A program made the translations under genes and the position numbers. Below the pieces are notes generated by a model that saw nothing but the letters and a program-made list of their open reading frames with translations, was not told the DNA's origin and searched no databases. Shown here piece after piece: positions 23,498-34,084 of a stretch of 64,000 nt of DNA. Origin of the DNA: Apodemus sylvaticus. Taxonomy: Eukaryota > Chordata > Mammalia > Rodentia > Muridae. Numbering within the stretch: the stretch's first letter is position 1; each line of letters starts with the position of its first letter. The stretch spans positions 117,811,562 through 117,875,561 of the forward strand of contig NC_067477.1 of assembly GCF_947179515.1 (NCBI RefSeq), in the 5' to 3' direction.

Positions 23498-23537
<40 letters not shown>
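23497..23537. repeat. (GT)n microsatellite inside L1 alpha
   Basis: A GT run of about 37 bp at the place where other L1 copies read 'GGTGTGTGGGTTCATTTC'. It is an expansion of native L1 sequence. Confidence 0.9.
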
Positions 23538-23993
23538 CATTTCTGGGTCTTCAGTTCTATTATATTGATCTACCTGCCTGTCACTGTACCAATACCATGC
23601 AGTTTTTATCACCATTGCTCTGTAGTACTGCTTGAGGTCCTAAATACTGATTCCCCCAGAAGTTTTTTTATTGTTAAGAATAGTTTTAGCTACCCTGGGA
23701 TTTTTGTTATTCCAGATGAATTTGAGAGTTTCTTTTTCTGACTCTATGAAGAATTGAGTTGGAATTTTGATGGGGATTGCATTGAATCTGTAGATTGCTT
23801 TTGGCAAGATGGCCATTTTTACTATATTAATCCTGTCAATCTAGGAGCATGGGAGATCTTTCCATCTTCTGAGGTCTTCTTCAATTTCTTTCTTCAGAGA
23901 CTTGAAGATCTTGTCATACAGATCTTTCACTTGTTTGTTTAGAGTCACACCAAGATGCTTTATATTGTTTGTGACAATTGTGAAGGGTGTGGT

Positions 23994-24182
23994 TTCCCTA
24001 ATTTCTTTTTTTTTGTTTGTTTTTTGTTTTTTTGGGTTTTTGGATTTTTTTTCTTTTTTTGAGACAGGGTTTCTCTGTATAGATCAGGCTGGCCTCGAAC
24101 TCAGAAATTCGCCTGCCTCTGCTTCCCAGAGTGCTGGGATTACAGGCATGCGCCACCACCGCCCGGCTTCCCTAATTTCTTT
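23994..24182 (-). mobile_element. B1 SINE with a 29 bp internal deletion, inserted in L1 alpha
   Basis: Antisense B1 at 24009-24167 between perfect 15 bp TSDs, TTCCCTAATTTCTTT (23994-24008 and 24168-24182). At about 24082 it lacks the ~29 bp between 'CTGTATAG' and 'ATCAGGCTGG' that the other B1s have. Confidence 0.95.
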
Positions 24183-25481
24183 CTCAGTCTGTTTATTCTT
24201 TGAGTAGAGGAAGGCTACTGATTTACTTGAGTTAATTTTATATCTGGCCACTTTGCTGAAGTTGTTTATCAGCTATAGGAGTTCTCTGTGGAGGTTTTGG
24301 GGTCACTTAAGTATATTATCATATCATCTGCAAATAGTGATAATTTGACTTCTTCCTTTCCAATGTGTATCCCTTTGACCTCCTTTTGTTGTCTAATTGC
24401 TCTAGCTAGAACTTCAAATACTATATTGAATAGAGAGAGGGCAGCCTTGTCTAGTCCCTGATTTTAGTGGGATTGCTTCAAGTTTCTCTCCATTTAGTTT
24501 GATGTTGGCTATTGGTTTACTGTATATTGCTTTTACTATGTTTAACTTTCGGCCTCGAATTCCTGATCTTCCCAAGACTTTTATCATAAAGGGTTGCTGA
24601 ATTTTGTTAAATGCTTTATCAGCATCTAATGAAATGACCATGTGGTTTTTTCTTTGAGTTTGTGTATGTAGTGGACTACATTGATAGGTTTCCATATATT
24701 GAGCCATCCCTGCATCCCTGGGATGAAGCCTACTTGATCATAGTGAATGATCGTTTCGATGTGTTCTTGGATTCAGTTGGCCAGAATTTTATTAAGTATT
24801 TTTGCATCCATATTCATAAGGTAAATTGGTCTAAAGTTCTCTTTCTTTGTTGGGCCTTTGTGTGGTTGTAGTACCAGTGGAATTGTGGCTTCATAGAATG
24901 ACTTGGGTAGTATTCCTTCTGTTTCTCTTTTGTGGAATAGTTTGGAGAGTATTGGTATTGGGTCTTCTTTGAAGGTCTGCTAGAATTTTGCATTAAAACT
25001 GTCTGGTCCAGGGCTTTTTTGGTTGGGAGACTTTCAGTAACTGTTTCTATTTCTTTTTTTGGGGGTGGGGAACATTTTTTTTATTCAATATATTTTTATT
25101 TACATTTCAAATGATTTCCCCTTTTCTAGCCCCCCACTCCCCGAAAATCCCATAAGCTCCCTTCTCTCCCCCTGTCCTCCCACCCACCCCTTCCCACTTT
25201 CCTGTTCTGGTTTTGTCCTATACTGCTTCACTGAGTCTTTCCAGAACAAGGGGCCACTCCTCCATTCTTCTTGTACCTCATTTGATGTATGGATTATGTT
25301 TCGGGTATTCCAGTTTTCTAGGTTAATATCCACTTATTAGTGAGTGCATACCATGATTCATCTTTTGAGACTGGGTTACCTCACTTAGTATGATATTCTC
25401 CAGCTCCATCCATTTGCCTAAGAATTTCATGCATTCATTGTTTCTAATGGCTGAATAGTAGTACTCCATTGTGTATATATA

Positions 25482-25892
25482 TCACATTTTTTGCATCCAT
25501 TCTTCTGTTGAGGGACACCTGGGTTCTTTCCAGCTTCTGGCTATTATAAATAGGGCTGCTATGAACATAGTGGAGCATGTATCCTTATTGCATACTGGGG
25601 AATCCTCTGGGTATATGCCCAGGAGTGGTATAGCAGGATCTTCTGGAAGTGAGGTACCCAGTTTTCTGAGGAACCGCCAGACTGATTTCCAGAGTGGTTG
25701 TACTAATTTGCAACCCCACCAGCAGTGGAGGAGTGTTCCTCTTTCTCCACATCCTCTCCAACACCTGCTGTCTCCTGAATTTTTAATCTTAGCCATTCTG
25801 ACTGGTGTAAGATGAAATCTCAGGGTTGTTTTGATTTGCATTTCCCTAATGACTAATGAAGTTGAGCATTTTTTAAGATGCTTCTCCACCAT
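25482..25892 (-). pseudogene. L1 gamma ORF2 C-terminal fragment
   Basis: A 136-codon frame with the Cys/His knuckle (CWRGCGERGTLLHCWWGC) and the downstream 'AIPLLGIYPEDSP' and 'AALFIIARSWKEPRCPS' blocks. It ends early, after 'EEWMQKM', before the usual C-terminus seen in delta. Confidence 0.8.
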
Positions 25893-26415
25893 CCGATGTT
25901 CTTCAGGTGAAAATTCTTTGTTTAACTCTGTACCCCATTTTTAATAGGGTTATTTGGTTTTCTGGGGTCTAACTTCTTGAGTTCTTTGTATATATTGGAT
26001 ATTAGCCCTCTATCTGATGTAGGGTTGGTGAAGATCTTTTCCCAATTTGTTTGTTACCAATTTGTCCTTTTGACAGTGTCCTTTGCCTTGCAGAAACTTT
26101 GTAATCTTATGAGGTCCCATTTGTCAAATCTTTTTTTTTTTCATGTTTTCTTTTTTTTCTCTTTTTCTTTTTTTATTTGATATATTTTTTATTTACATTT
26201 CAAATGATTTCCCCTTTTCTAGCCCCCCACTCACTGACAGTCCCATAAGCCCCCTTCTCTCCCCCTGTCCTCCCACCCACCCCTTCCTACTTCCCCGTTC
26301 TGGTTTTGCCCTATATTGCTTCACTGAGTCTTTCCAGAACAAGGGGCCACTCCTCCGTTCTTCTTGTACCTCATTTGATGTGTGGATTATGTTTTGGGTA
26401 TTCCAGTTTTCTAGG

Positions 26416-29400
26416 TTAATATCCACTTGTTAATGAGTGCATACCATGATTCATCTTTTGAGTCTGGATTACCTCACTTAGTATAATGTTCTCCAGCTCC
26501 ATCCATTTGCCTAAGAATTTCATGCATTCATTGTTTCTAATGGCTGAATAGTACTCCATTGTGTATATATACCACATTTTTTGCATCCACTCTTCTGTTG
26601 AGGGATACCTGGGTTCTTTCCAGCTTCTGGCAATTATAAATAGGGCTGCTATGAACTTAGTGGAGCATGTATCCTTATTACATGCTGGGGAATCTTCTGG
26701 GTATATGCCCAGGAGTGGTATAGCAGGATCTTCTGGAAGTGAGGTGCCCAGTTTTCTGAGGAACCGCCAGACTGATTTCCAGAATGGTTGTACCAATTTG
26801 CAACCCCACCAGCAGTGGAGGAGTGTTCCTCTTTCTCCACATCCTCTCCAACACCTGCTGTCTCCTGAATTTTTAATCTTAGTCATTCTGACTGGTGTAA
26901 GGTGAAATCTCAGGGTTGTTTTGATTTGCATTTCCCTAATGACTAATGAAGTTGAGCATTTTTTAAGATGCTTCTCCGCCATCCGAAGTTCTTCAGGTGA
27001 GAATTCTTTGTTTAACTCTGTACCCCATTTTTTTAAAAATATTTTTATTTTCTAAATTCTTTGTTTACATTCCAAATGATTTCCCCTTTCCCGGATCCCT
27101 CCTCCCCATATGTCCCATAAACCTTCTTCTCTCCATCCCTTCTCCAATCACCTCCCTCCTTTTTCTCTGTCTTTATATTCCCTTCCCATACTAGATCAAT
27201 CCTTTCCAGGATCAGGACCCTTTCCATACTTCTTCATGGGAGTCATTTGTAATGCAATTTGTGCCTTGGGTATCTAGAGCTTCTGGGCTAATTAATATCC
27301 ACTTATCAGAGATTGCATTTCATGTGTATTCTTTTGTGATTGGATTACCTCACTTAGGATGATATTTTCCAGATCAAACCATTTGCCTGTACTCCATTTT
27401 TTAATAGAGTTGTTTGGGTTTCTGGAGTCTAACTTCTTGAGTTCTTTATATATATTGGATATTAGCCCTCTATCTGATGTAGGATTGGTGAAGATCTTTT
27501 CCCAATTTGTTGGTTGCCGATTTGTCCTTTTGATGGTGTCCTTTGCCTTACAGAAACTTTGTAATTTTATGAGGTCCCATTTGTCAATTCTTGCTCTTAG
27601 AGCATACACTATTGGTGTTCTGTTCAGAAACTTTCTCCCTGTACCGATGTCCTCAAGGCTCTTCCCCAGTTTCTTTTCTATTAGCTTCAGAATGTCTGGC
27701 TTTATGTGGAGGTCCTTGAACCATTTGGATTTGAGCTTAGTACAAGGAGACAAGGATGGATCAATTCGCATTCTTCTGCATGCTGACCTCCATTTGAACC
27801 AGCACCATTTGTTGAAAAGCCTATCTTTTTTCCATTGGATGTTTTCACCCCTTTGTCGAGGATCAAGTGGCCATAGGTGTGTGGGTTCATTTCTGGATCT
27901 TCAATCCTGTTCCATTGATCTGCCTGCTTGTCACTGTACCAATACCATGCAGTTTTTAACACTATTGTTCTGTAGTATTGCTTGAGGTCAGGGATACTGA
28001 TTCCCCTAGACTTTCTTTTGTTACTGAGACTATTTTTAGCTATCCTGGGTTTTTTGTTATTCCAGATGAATTTGAGAATTGCTCTTTCTAACTCTGTGAA
28101 GAATTGAGTTGGGATTTTGATGGGTATTGCATTGAATCTGTATATTGCTTTTGGCAAAATGGCCATTTTAACTATATTGATTCTACCGTTCGATGAGCAT
28201 GGGAGGTTTTCCCATTTTTTGAGGTCTTCTTCCATTTCCTTCTTCAGAGTTTTGAAGTTCTTGTCATACAGATCTTTCACATGTTTGGTAAGAGTCACCC
28301 CAAGATACTTTATACTGTTTGTGGCTATTGTGAAGGGGGTCATTTCCCTAATTTCTTTCTCAGCCTGCTTATCCTTTGAGTATAGGAAGGCCACTGATTT
28401 GCTTGAGTTGATTTTATAACCTGCCACTTTGCTGAAGTTGTTTATCTGCTGTAGGAGTTCTCTAGTGCAGTTTTTTGGGTCACTTAGGTAGACTATCATG
28501 TCATCTGCAAATAATGATAGTTTGACTTCTTCCTTTCCAATTTGTATCCCTTTGACCTCCTTATGCTGTCGAATTGACCGAGCTAGTACCTCAAGTACAA
28601 TATTGAAAAGATAAGGAGAAGGGGGGCAGCCCTGTCTAGTCCCTGATTTTAGTGGGATTGCTTCAAGTTTCTCTCCATTTAGTTTGATGCTGGCTACTGG
28701 TTTGCTATATATTGCTTTTACTATGTTTAGGTATGGGCCTTGAATTCCTGTTCTTTCCAAGACTTTAAGCATGAAAGGATGCTGAATTTTGTCAAATGCT
28801 TTTTCAGCATCCAATGAAATGACCATGTGGTTTTTTTCTTTGAGTTTGTTTATGTAGTGGATTGCATTGATGGATTTCCGTATATTGAACCAACCCTGCA
28901 TCACTGGGATAAAGCCTACTTGATCATGGTGGATGATCATTTTGATGTGTTCTTGGATTCGGTTGGCAAGAATTTTATTGAGTATTTTTGCATCGATGTT
29001 CATAAGGGAAATTGGTCTGAAGTTCTCTTTCTTTGTTGGATCTTTGTGTGGTTTTGGTATCAGTGTAATTGTGGCTTCATAGAAGGAATTGGGCAGTGTT
29101 CCTTCTTTCTATTTTGTGGAATAGTTTGAAGAGTATTGGTGTTAGGTCTTCTTGGAAGGTCTGATAGAATTCTGCACTGAAACCATCTGGTCCTGTGCTT
29201 TTTTTGGTTGGAAGACTTTCTATGACTCCTTCTATTTCTTTAGAGGTTATGGGACTGTTTAGATGATCTATTTGGTCCTGATTTAATTTTGGTATTTGGT
29301 ATCTGTCAAGGAAATTGTCCATTTCCTCCAGATTCTCCAGTTGTGTTGAGTATAGACTCTTGTAGTAGGATCTGATGATTTTTTGGATTTCCTCAGTTCC

Positions 29401-30604
29401 TGTTGTTATATCTCCCTTTTCATTTCTAAGTTTGTTAATTTGGATACTTTCTCTGTGCCCTTTGGTCAGTCTGGATAAGGGTTTATATATCTTGTTGATT
29501 TTCTCAAAGAACCAGCTCCTGGATTCGTTGATTCTTTGTACGGTTCTCTTTGTTTCCAATTGATTGATTTCAGCCCTGAGTTTGATGATTTCCTGTCTTC
29601 TACTCCTTCTGGGTGAATTGGCTTCTTTTTGTTCCAGGATTTTCAGGTGTGTCGTTAAGCTGCTAGTGTATGCTCTCTCCATTTTCTTTTTGGAGGCACT
29701 CAGGGCTATGAGTTTTCCTCTTAGCACTGCTTTCATTGTGTCCCAAAGATTTGGGTATGTTGTGCCTTCATTTTCATTAAATTCTAAAAAGTCTCTGATT
29801 TCTTTCTTTATTTCTTCTTTGGTCAAGGTGTCATTGAGTAGAGTATTATTCAGCCTCCATGTGTATGTGGGTTTTCTGTTGTTTTTGTTGCTATTGAAAA
29901 CCACTCTTACACCATAGTGATCTGATAAGAGGCATGGGATTAGTTCGATCGTCTTATATTTGTTGAGGTCTGTCTTGTGACCAATTATATGGTCGATTTT
30001 GGAGAAGGCACCATGAGGTGCTGAGAAAAAGGTATATTCTTTTGCTTTAGGGTGAAATGTTCTATAAATATCAGTCAAATCCAATTGGTCCAAAGCTTCA
30101 ATTAGTTTTACTGTGTCCCTGTTTAGTTTCTGTTTTCTCGATCGGTCCATTGAGGAGAGTGGAGTGTTGAAGTCCCCCACAATTATTGTGTTAGGTACAA
30201 TGTGCTTTGAGCTTTAGTAAAGTTTCTTTTATGAATGAGGGTGCCCTTGCATTTGGCGCATAGATGTTCAGAATTGAAAGTTCTTCTTGGTGGATTTTTC
30301 CTTTGACCAGCAAGAAGTGTCCTTCTGTGTCTCTTTTGATGACTTTAGGTTGAAAGTCAATTTTATCTGATATTAGAATGGCTACTCCTGCTTGTTTCCT
30401 GTCACTATTGGCTTGTAAGATTGTCTTCCAGCCTTTTACTCTAAGGTAGTTTTTATCTTTTACACTGAGGTGTGTCTCCTGTATGCAACAAATTGTGGGG
30501 TCCTGTTTCCTTATCCAGTCTGTTAGTTTATGTCTTTTTATTGGGGAATTGAGACCATTGATGTTAAGAGATATTAAGGAATAGTGATTATTACTTCCTG
30601 TCAT
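26416..30604 (-). pseudogene. L1 delta ORF2 (endonuclease and reverse transcriptase), broken by small indels and an insertion
   Basis: In L1, ORF2p nicks target DNA and reverse-transcribes L1 RNA in place. Visible in order: ATG at 30602-30604; endonuclease residues in 'IQETHLSV', 'GDFNTPLS' and 'LSDHYGV'; RT motifs 'SLDAEKAFDK', 'GTRQGCPPSPYLFN' and 'LFADDMIVYLSD' (FADD at about 28496-28511); and the Cys/His knuckle CWRGCGERGTLLHCWWGC near 26860. The defects are frame breaks at about 30190 (2 nt short of related copies), about 29115 (2 nt short) and about 27847 (1 nt short), plus the epsilon insertion at 27034. Without the insertion the length is about 1280 codons, the family norm. I found no nonsense substitution. 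Confidence 0.9.
27019..27402 (-). mobile_element. L1 'epsilon', 354 bp insertion inside delta ORF2
   Basis: Antisense L1 3' end at 27034-27387, with a T-rich tail, 'CTTTGTTTACATTCC', a C-rich 3'UTR and the last ORF2 codons. The TSD copies are TGTACCCCATTTTTT (27019-27033) and TGTACTCCATTTTTT (27388-27402), 14 of 15 identical. It is the same 3' subtype as the L1 at 7971-10381. It interrupts ORF2 before the C-terminal knuckle. Confidence 0.93.
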
Positions 30605-30665
30605 TTTTTATGTTCTTTTTATATTTGAGTGGTTATCTTCTTTTGGGTTTGATGAAGGAAAGTAA

Positions 30666-31888
30666 CTATCTTGCTTTTTCCAGGGTGTAGTTTCCCTCCT
30701 TGTATTGGAGTTTTCCTCCTATTATTCATTGCAGAGCTGGGTTTGTGGAAAGATATTGTGTAAATTTGGTTTTGTCATGGAATATTTTGGTTTCTCCATC
30801 TATGGTGAATGAGAGTTTTGCTGGGTATAGTAGTCTTGGCTGACATTTGTGTTCTCTTAGAGTCTGCATGAGATCTGCCCAGGATCTTCTAGCTTTCATG
30901 GTCTCTGGTGAGAAGTTTGGTGTGATTCTGATAGGTCTTCCTTTATATGTTCTTTGGCCTTTTTCTCTTACTGCCTTTAATATTCTTTCTTTGTTTAGTG
31001 CATTTGGGGTTTTGATTATTATGTGATGGGAGGTATTTCTGCTCAGGTCCAGTCTGTTTGGAGTTCTGTAGGCTTCTTGTATATTCATAGGCATCTCTCT
31101 CTTTAAGTTGGGAAAGTTTTCTTCCATAATTTTGTTGAAGATATTTGCTGGCCCTTTCTGTTGTAAATCTTCACTCTCATCTATACCTATAATCCTTAGG
31201 TTTGGTCTTCTCATTGTATCCTGGATTTCCTGGATGTTCTGGGATACAAGCTTTTTGCATTTTGCATTTTCTTTGACAGTTGAGTCAATGGTTCCTATGG
31301 TATCTTCAGCATCTGAGATTCTTTCTTCCATCTCTTGTATTCTGTTGTTTATATTTGCATCTATGGCCCCTGATTTCTTCTCAAGGTTTTCTATCTCCAG
31401 AGTTTTCTCCCTTTGTGATTTCTTAGTTGTTTCTACTTCTGTTTTTAGATCCAGGATGGTTTTGCTCAGTTCCATCATTTGTTTGTTTGTGTTTTCCTGT
31501 AATTCGTTAAGAGATTTTTGTGTTTCCTCTTTCATGACTTCTGCGTGTTGATGCAAGTTCTCCTGCATTTCTTTAAGTTTTTTTGCCTTTTTTCTTTATT
31601 GGCTTCTATCTCTTGGGCCTTATTCTCCTGCATTTCTTTAAGTGATTTTTGTGTTTCCATTATACGGGTTTCTAGCTTATTCATGTTTCCCTGTATTTCT
31701 TTAAGAGATTCATTTATGTCCGTTTTGTGTTCTTCTAGCAGTATCATGAACAGTGATTTTAAATCCAAATCTTGTTTCTCTGGTGTGTTGGCATAACCAG
31801 GACTTGCTGATATTGGAGAGTTTGGTTCAGATGCTGCCATATTGCCTAGATTTCTGCTAGTAGCATTCCTGGGTTTGCCCTTTGCCAT
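30666..31888 (-). pseudogene. L1 delta ORF1, one frameshift and one late stop
   Basis: ORF1p forms trimers through an N-terminal coiled coil and binds L1 RNA through an RRM and a C-terminal domain. Here the ATG is at 31886-31888 and the first 118 codons are open. A net loss of 1 nt in an A7 run (sense) near 31583 then shifts the frame, and 31568-30726 continues the protein: coiled coil, 'RRPNLRIIGIDE' (RRM) and 'PRLLYPAKLSFTIDGE' (C-terminal domain). A TGA at 30726-30728 stops it 20 codons before the natural TAG at 30666-30668. The whole would be about 407 codons, longer than mouse L1 ORF1p (about 357-371), because of extra coiled-coil units. Confidence 0.88.
31494..31705 (-). repeat. Tandem 62-66 bp units in the ORF1 coiled-coil region
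   Basis: A 'TCCTG(C/T)A(T/A)TTC(T/G)TTAAG' motif (plus strand) recurs at about 31495, 31561, 31626 and 31688, with spacings of 66, 65 and 62. Each unit codes roughly 22 residues of LKEMQEN-type heptads. Mouse L1 is known to have a length-polymorphic region built from 66 and 42 bp repeats at this place in ORF1. Confidence 0.75.
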
Positions 31889-32919
31889 CTTGTTCTTTGG
31901 AGCTAGTTGGTCTTGTCTCTGGCTGGTGTTTCAGCCTCCTGAGAGGCTCTAGGGCTATTTCTGCAACACTGGATGGCAGGGTTTCCCCTGTTGCAGATTG
32001 CTGATGTGCTGTCCTCCTCTTGGGTGCCCTTGCAGCCCTAGTGTGCTTTGGCCCAGATTGTGTCTGTGAACCAGATGGTGCCCATTTCCTCCTTCAGGGA
32101 TTGCTGAGGGTGTCTGCTGCAGGGACCTTTTCTGTGTGCTGATCACTCTGCTGGCCAGCAGAACTCCCAACTGGGTTGGTGCACACAAGACTAGCCTCGC
32201 TGTTCAGGCCCTGAGTCTAGGCAAAAGCCTGGCAGGCCGATGTCCGAGCAAAGTTCCCCTCAGCTGTGAATGTTAATTGGGTCTGTCAGGTGGCCAGGAT
32301 GGTGGCATGCGTGTGCTCCCTGAGAGTGCTGGCAGAGTCTGCTGGGCTAACAACCTCTTGGCCGGGTAGGCACAGAGATGGCCCACCGAGCAGCCCAGGG
32401 CCTGGGGGCAGTCCAGGGCCTGACCGTCTTAGACCCCAGCTATGTCAGCCTCGGGCTAGCCTGTTAGCTGGTTTTGCCTGCTAGGACTCTCTGGCTTCCC
32501 ATAGGCAAAATGGCGGCAGAGCCCACATGGCGTGCAAGCCGGCCTGAACAAACAATCTCCTGGCCGGGTTTGCACACCAGTGGCCCCCTGACCAGCCCAG
32601 GGCCTGGGTGCTGGCCAACGCCCGTCGGGCTTAGACCCCCGTGATGTTGGTCTCGGGTTGTATTTGCGTACCTTAGTCTGTCTGATCTCTCTGGCATCTG
32701 AGAACCAAGATGGAGGCCAGTCTCTAGTAACTGACTGGTGGGAGGCAGAGTTCTGAAGTGGCTTCTGCGTGGTGAAAGGCGCAGTAAATCCACCGCTGCT
32801 TGCAGCCTGGCTGGCTAGCGATGGCTAGTGGTCGTGGGCGCAGGGTCTGCCTGGACCCTGTCAGCTTGGTTCCACTGCTGATGGCCCTTCCTCTGGACCA
32901 GCCGATGCTGCTGTTGCTG
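31889..32919 (-). promoter_or_regulatory. L1 delta 5'UTR/promoter with ~200 bp tandem monomers
   Basis: A GC-rich leader. The motif TGGCCGGGT lies at 32359 and 32561 (202 bp apart), and CTCTCTGGC at 32487 and 32687 (200 bp apart), so at least two monomers are present. AAAATGGCGGC (32507-32517) and CCAAGATGG (32705-32713) are at the matching monomer position and resemble YY1 sites. YY1 sites are known in human L1 and some mouse L1 promoters. A function here is inferred. The sequence differs from the 207 bp monomer type at 785-1258. Confidence 0.7.
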
Positions 32920-33500
32920 CATTTGTCAATTCTTGATCTTAGAGCATATGCTATTGGTGATCTGTTCAGAAACTTTCCCCCTGTACCGATGTCCTCAAGG
33001 GTCTTCCCCAGTTTCTTTTCTATTAGCTTCAGAGTGTCTGGCTTTATATGGAGGTCCTTGATCCATTTGGAGTTGAACTTAGTACAAGGAGACAAGGATG
33101 GATCAATTCGCATTCTTCTGCATACTGACCTCCAGTTGAACCAGCACCATTTGCTGAAAAGGCTATCTTTTTTCCTTTGGATGTTTTCAGCCCCTTTGTC
33201 GAGGATCAAGTGGCCATAGGTGTGTGGGTTCATTTTTGGATCTTCAATCCTGTTCCATTGATCTGCCTGCCTGTCACTGTACCAGTACCATGCAGTTTTT
33301 AACACTATTGCTCTGTAGTATTGCTTGAGGTCAGGGATACTGATTCCCCCAGAATTTCTTTTGTTGCTGAGACTATTTTTAGCTATCCTGGGTTTTTTGT
33401 TATTCCAGATGAATTTGAGAATTGCTCTTTCTAACTCTGTGAAGAATTGAGTTGGGATTTTGATGGGTATTGTGTTGAATCTGTATATTGCTTTTGGCAA
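32724..33500 (-). pseudogene. L1 gamma ORF2 fragment running into delta 5'UTR
   Basis: A 258-codon open frame. The first ~190 codons are gamma ORF2 after the RT core: 'MPKAIYRFNTIPIKIPTQFF' and 'LKTAWYWYSDRQADQWNRIEDP'. At the delta insertion point (32920) the frame continues into the outer end of the delta 5'UTR, giving an Arg/Ser-rich tail with no domain. It is a by-product of nesting, not a gene. It does show that this part of gamma has kept an open frame. Confidence 0.75.
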
Positions 33501-34084
33501 AATGGCTATTTTAACTATATTAATCCTGCTGATCCATGAGCATGGGAGGTTCTTTAGGGGTTGTTGGACTGTTTGGGTGGTCTATCTGATCCTGATTTAA
33601 CTTTGGTATTTGGTATCTGTGTAGGAAATTGTCCATTTCATCCACATTTTCCAGTTGTGTTGAGTATGTGCTTTTGTAGTAGGATCTGATGATTTTTTGG
33701 ATTTTCTCAGTTTCTGTTGTTATGTCTCCCTTTTCATTTCTGATTTTGTTAATTTGGATACTGTCTCTGTGCCTTCTGGCTAGTCTGACTAAGGGTATAT
33801 CTATTTCCCTTATGAATATTGATGCAGAAATACTCACTAAAATTTTCTCAAACTGAATTCAAGAATACGTCAAAACGATCATTCACCACAATCAAGTAGG
33901 TTTCATTCCAGGGATGCAGGGATAGTTCAATATAAGGAAATCCATTAACACAATCCACTACATAAACAAACTCAAAGAAAAAAGCACATGTTTATATGCT
34001 GAAAAATCATTCAACAAAATTCAGTATCTCTTCATGTTAAAACTCTTAGAAAGATCAGAAATTTAAGGCCCACCCCTAAACATA

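Larger units (their letters stand above)
26118..32934 (-). mobile_element. Full-length L1 'delta', about 6.4 kb, with 15 bp TSD
   Basis: Antisense full-length L1 at 26133-32919. In sense order it has a 5'UTR with tandem monomers (31889-32919), ORF1 (31888-30666), a 61 bp spacer, ORF2 (30604-26416), a 3'UTR of about 280 bp and an A-rich tail. The TSD copies are CATTTGTCAAATCTT (26118-26132) and CATTTGTCAATTCTT (32920-32934), one mismatch. The plus-strand nick site TTCTT/GA fits the L1 endonuclease (EN) preference. A 354 bp L1 insertion (epsilon) sits in ORF2. It has the fewest defects of any L1 here but is not intact. Confidence 0.93.
25063..33550 (-). mobile_element. 5'-truncated L1 'gamma', split into 25063-26132 and 32920-33550
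   Basis: Antisense L1 inserted in alpha. The left piece carries the 3'UTR and ORF2 C-terminal region. The right piece continues ORF2 from 'TTTGTCAATTCTTGATC' to the LPKAIYRFN region. The two pieces are contiguous in ORF2 and are separated by the delta L1. The 5' end at 33550 is truncated within ORF2. The 3' end is a T-rich stretch after about 25063. The TSD with alpha is short (TTCTTT). Confidence 0.85.
21481..33806 (-). mobile_element. Old L1 'alpha', split into 21481-25062 and 33551-33806
   Basis: Antisense L1 with a long 3'UTR (to about 22330), then ORF2 from its C-terminus to the region before the RT. It is interrupted at about 25062, where the sequence reads '...TGTTTCTATTTCTTTT', and resumes at 33551 with 'TTCTTTAGGGGTTGTTGG'. 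Those two edges are adjacent in the intact ORF2. The intervening block is the gamma/delta/epsilon insertion, with a short TTCTTT TSD. The 5' end at 33806 abuts a sense L1. It carries two B1s and an expanded GT run. ORF2 is broken throughout. Confidence 0.8.

Noticed and set aside
31494..31705. CRISPR-like repeat spacing (66, 65, 62 bp)
   Set aside because: The units code an L1 ORF1 coiled coil in a mammalian genome; there are no unique spacers.
32920..33560. An internal deletion in gamma at about 33550 joining two ORF2 parts
   Set aside because: Better explained as the 5' end of gamma next to the resumed alpha, since alpha ends at the adjacent ORF2 base at 25062.
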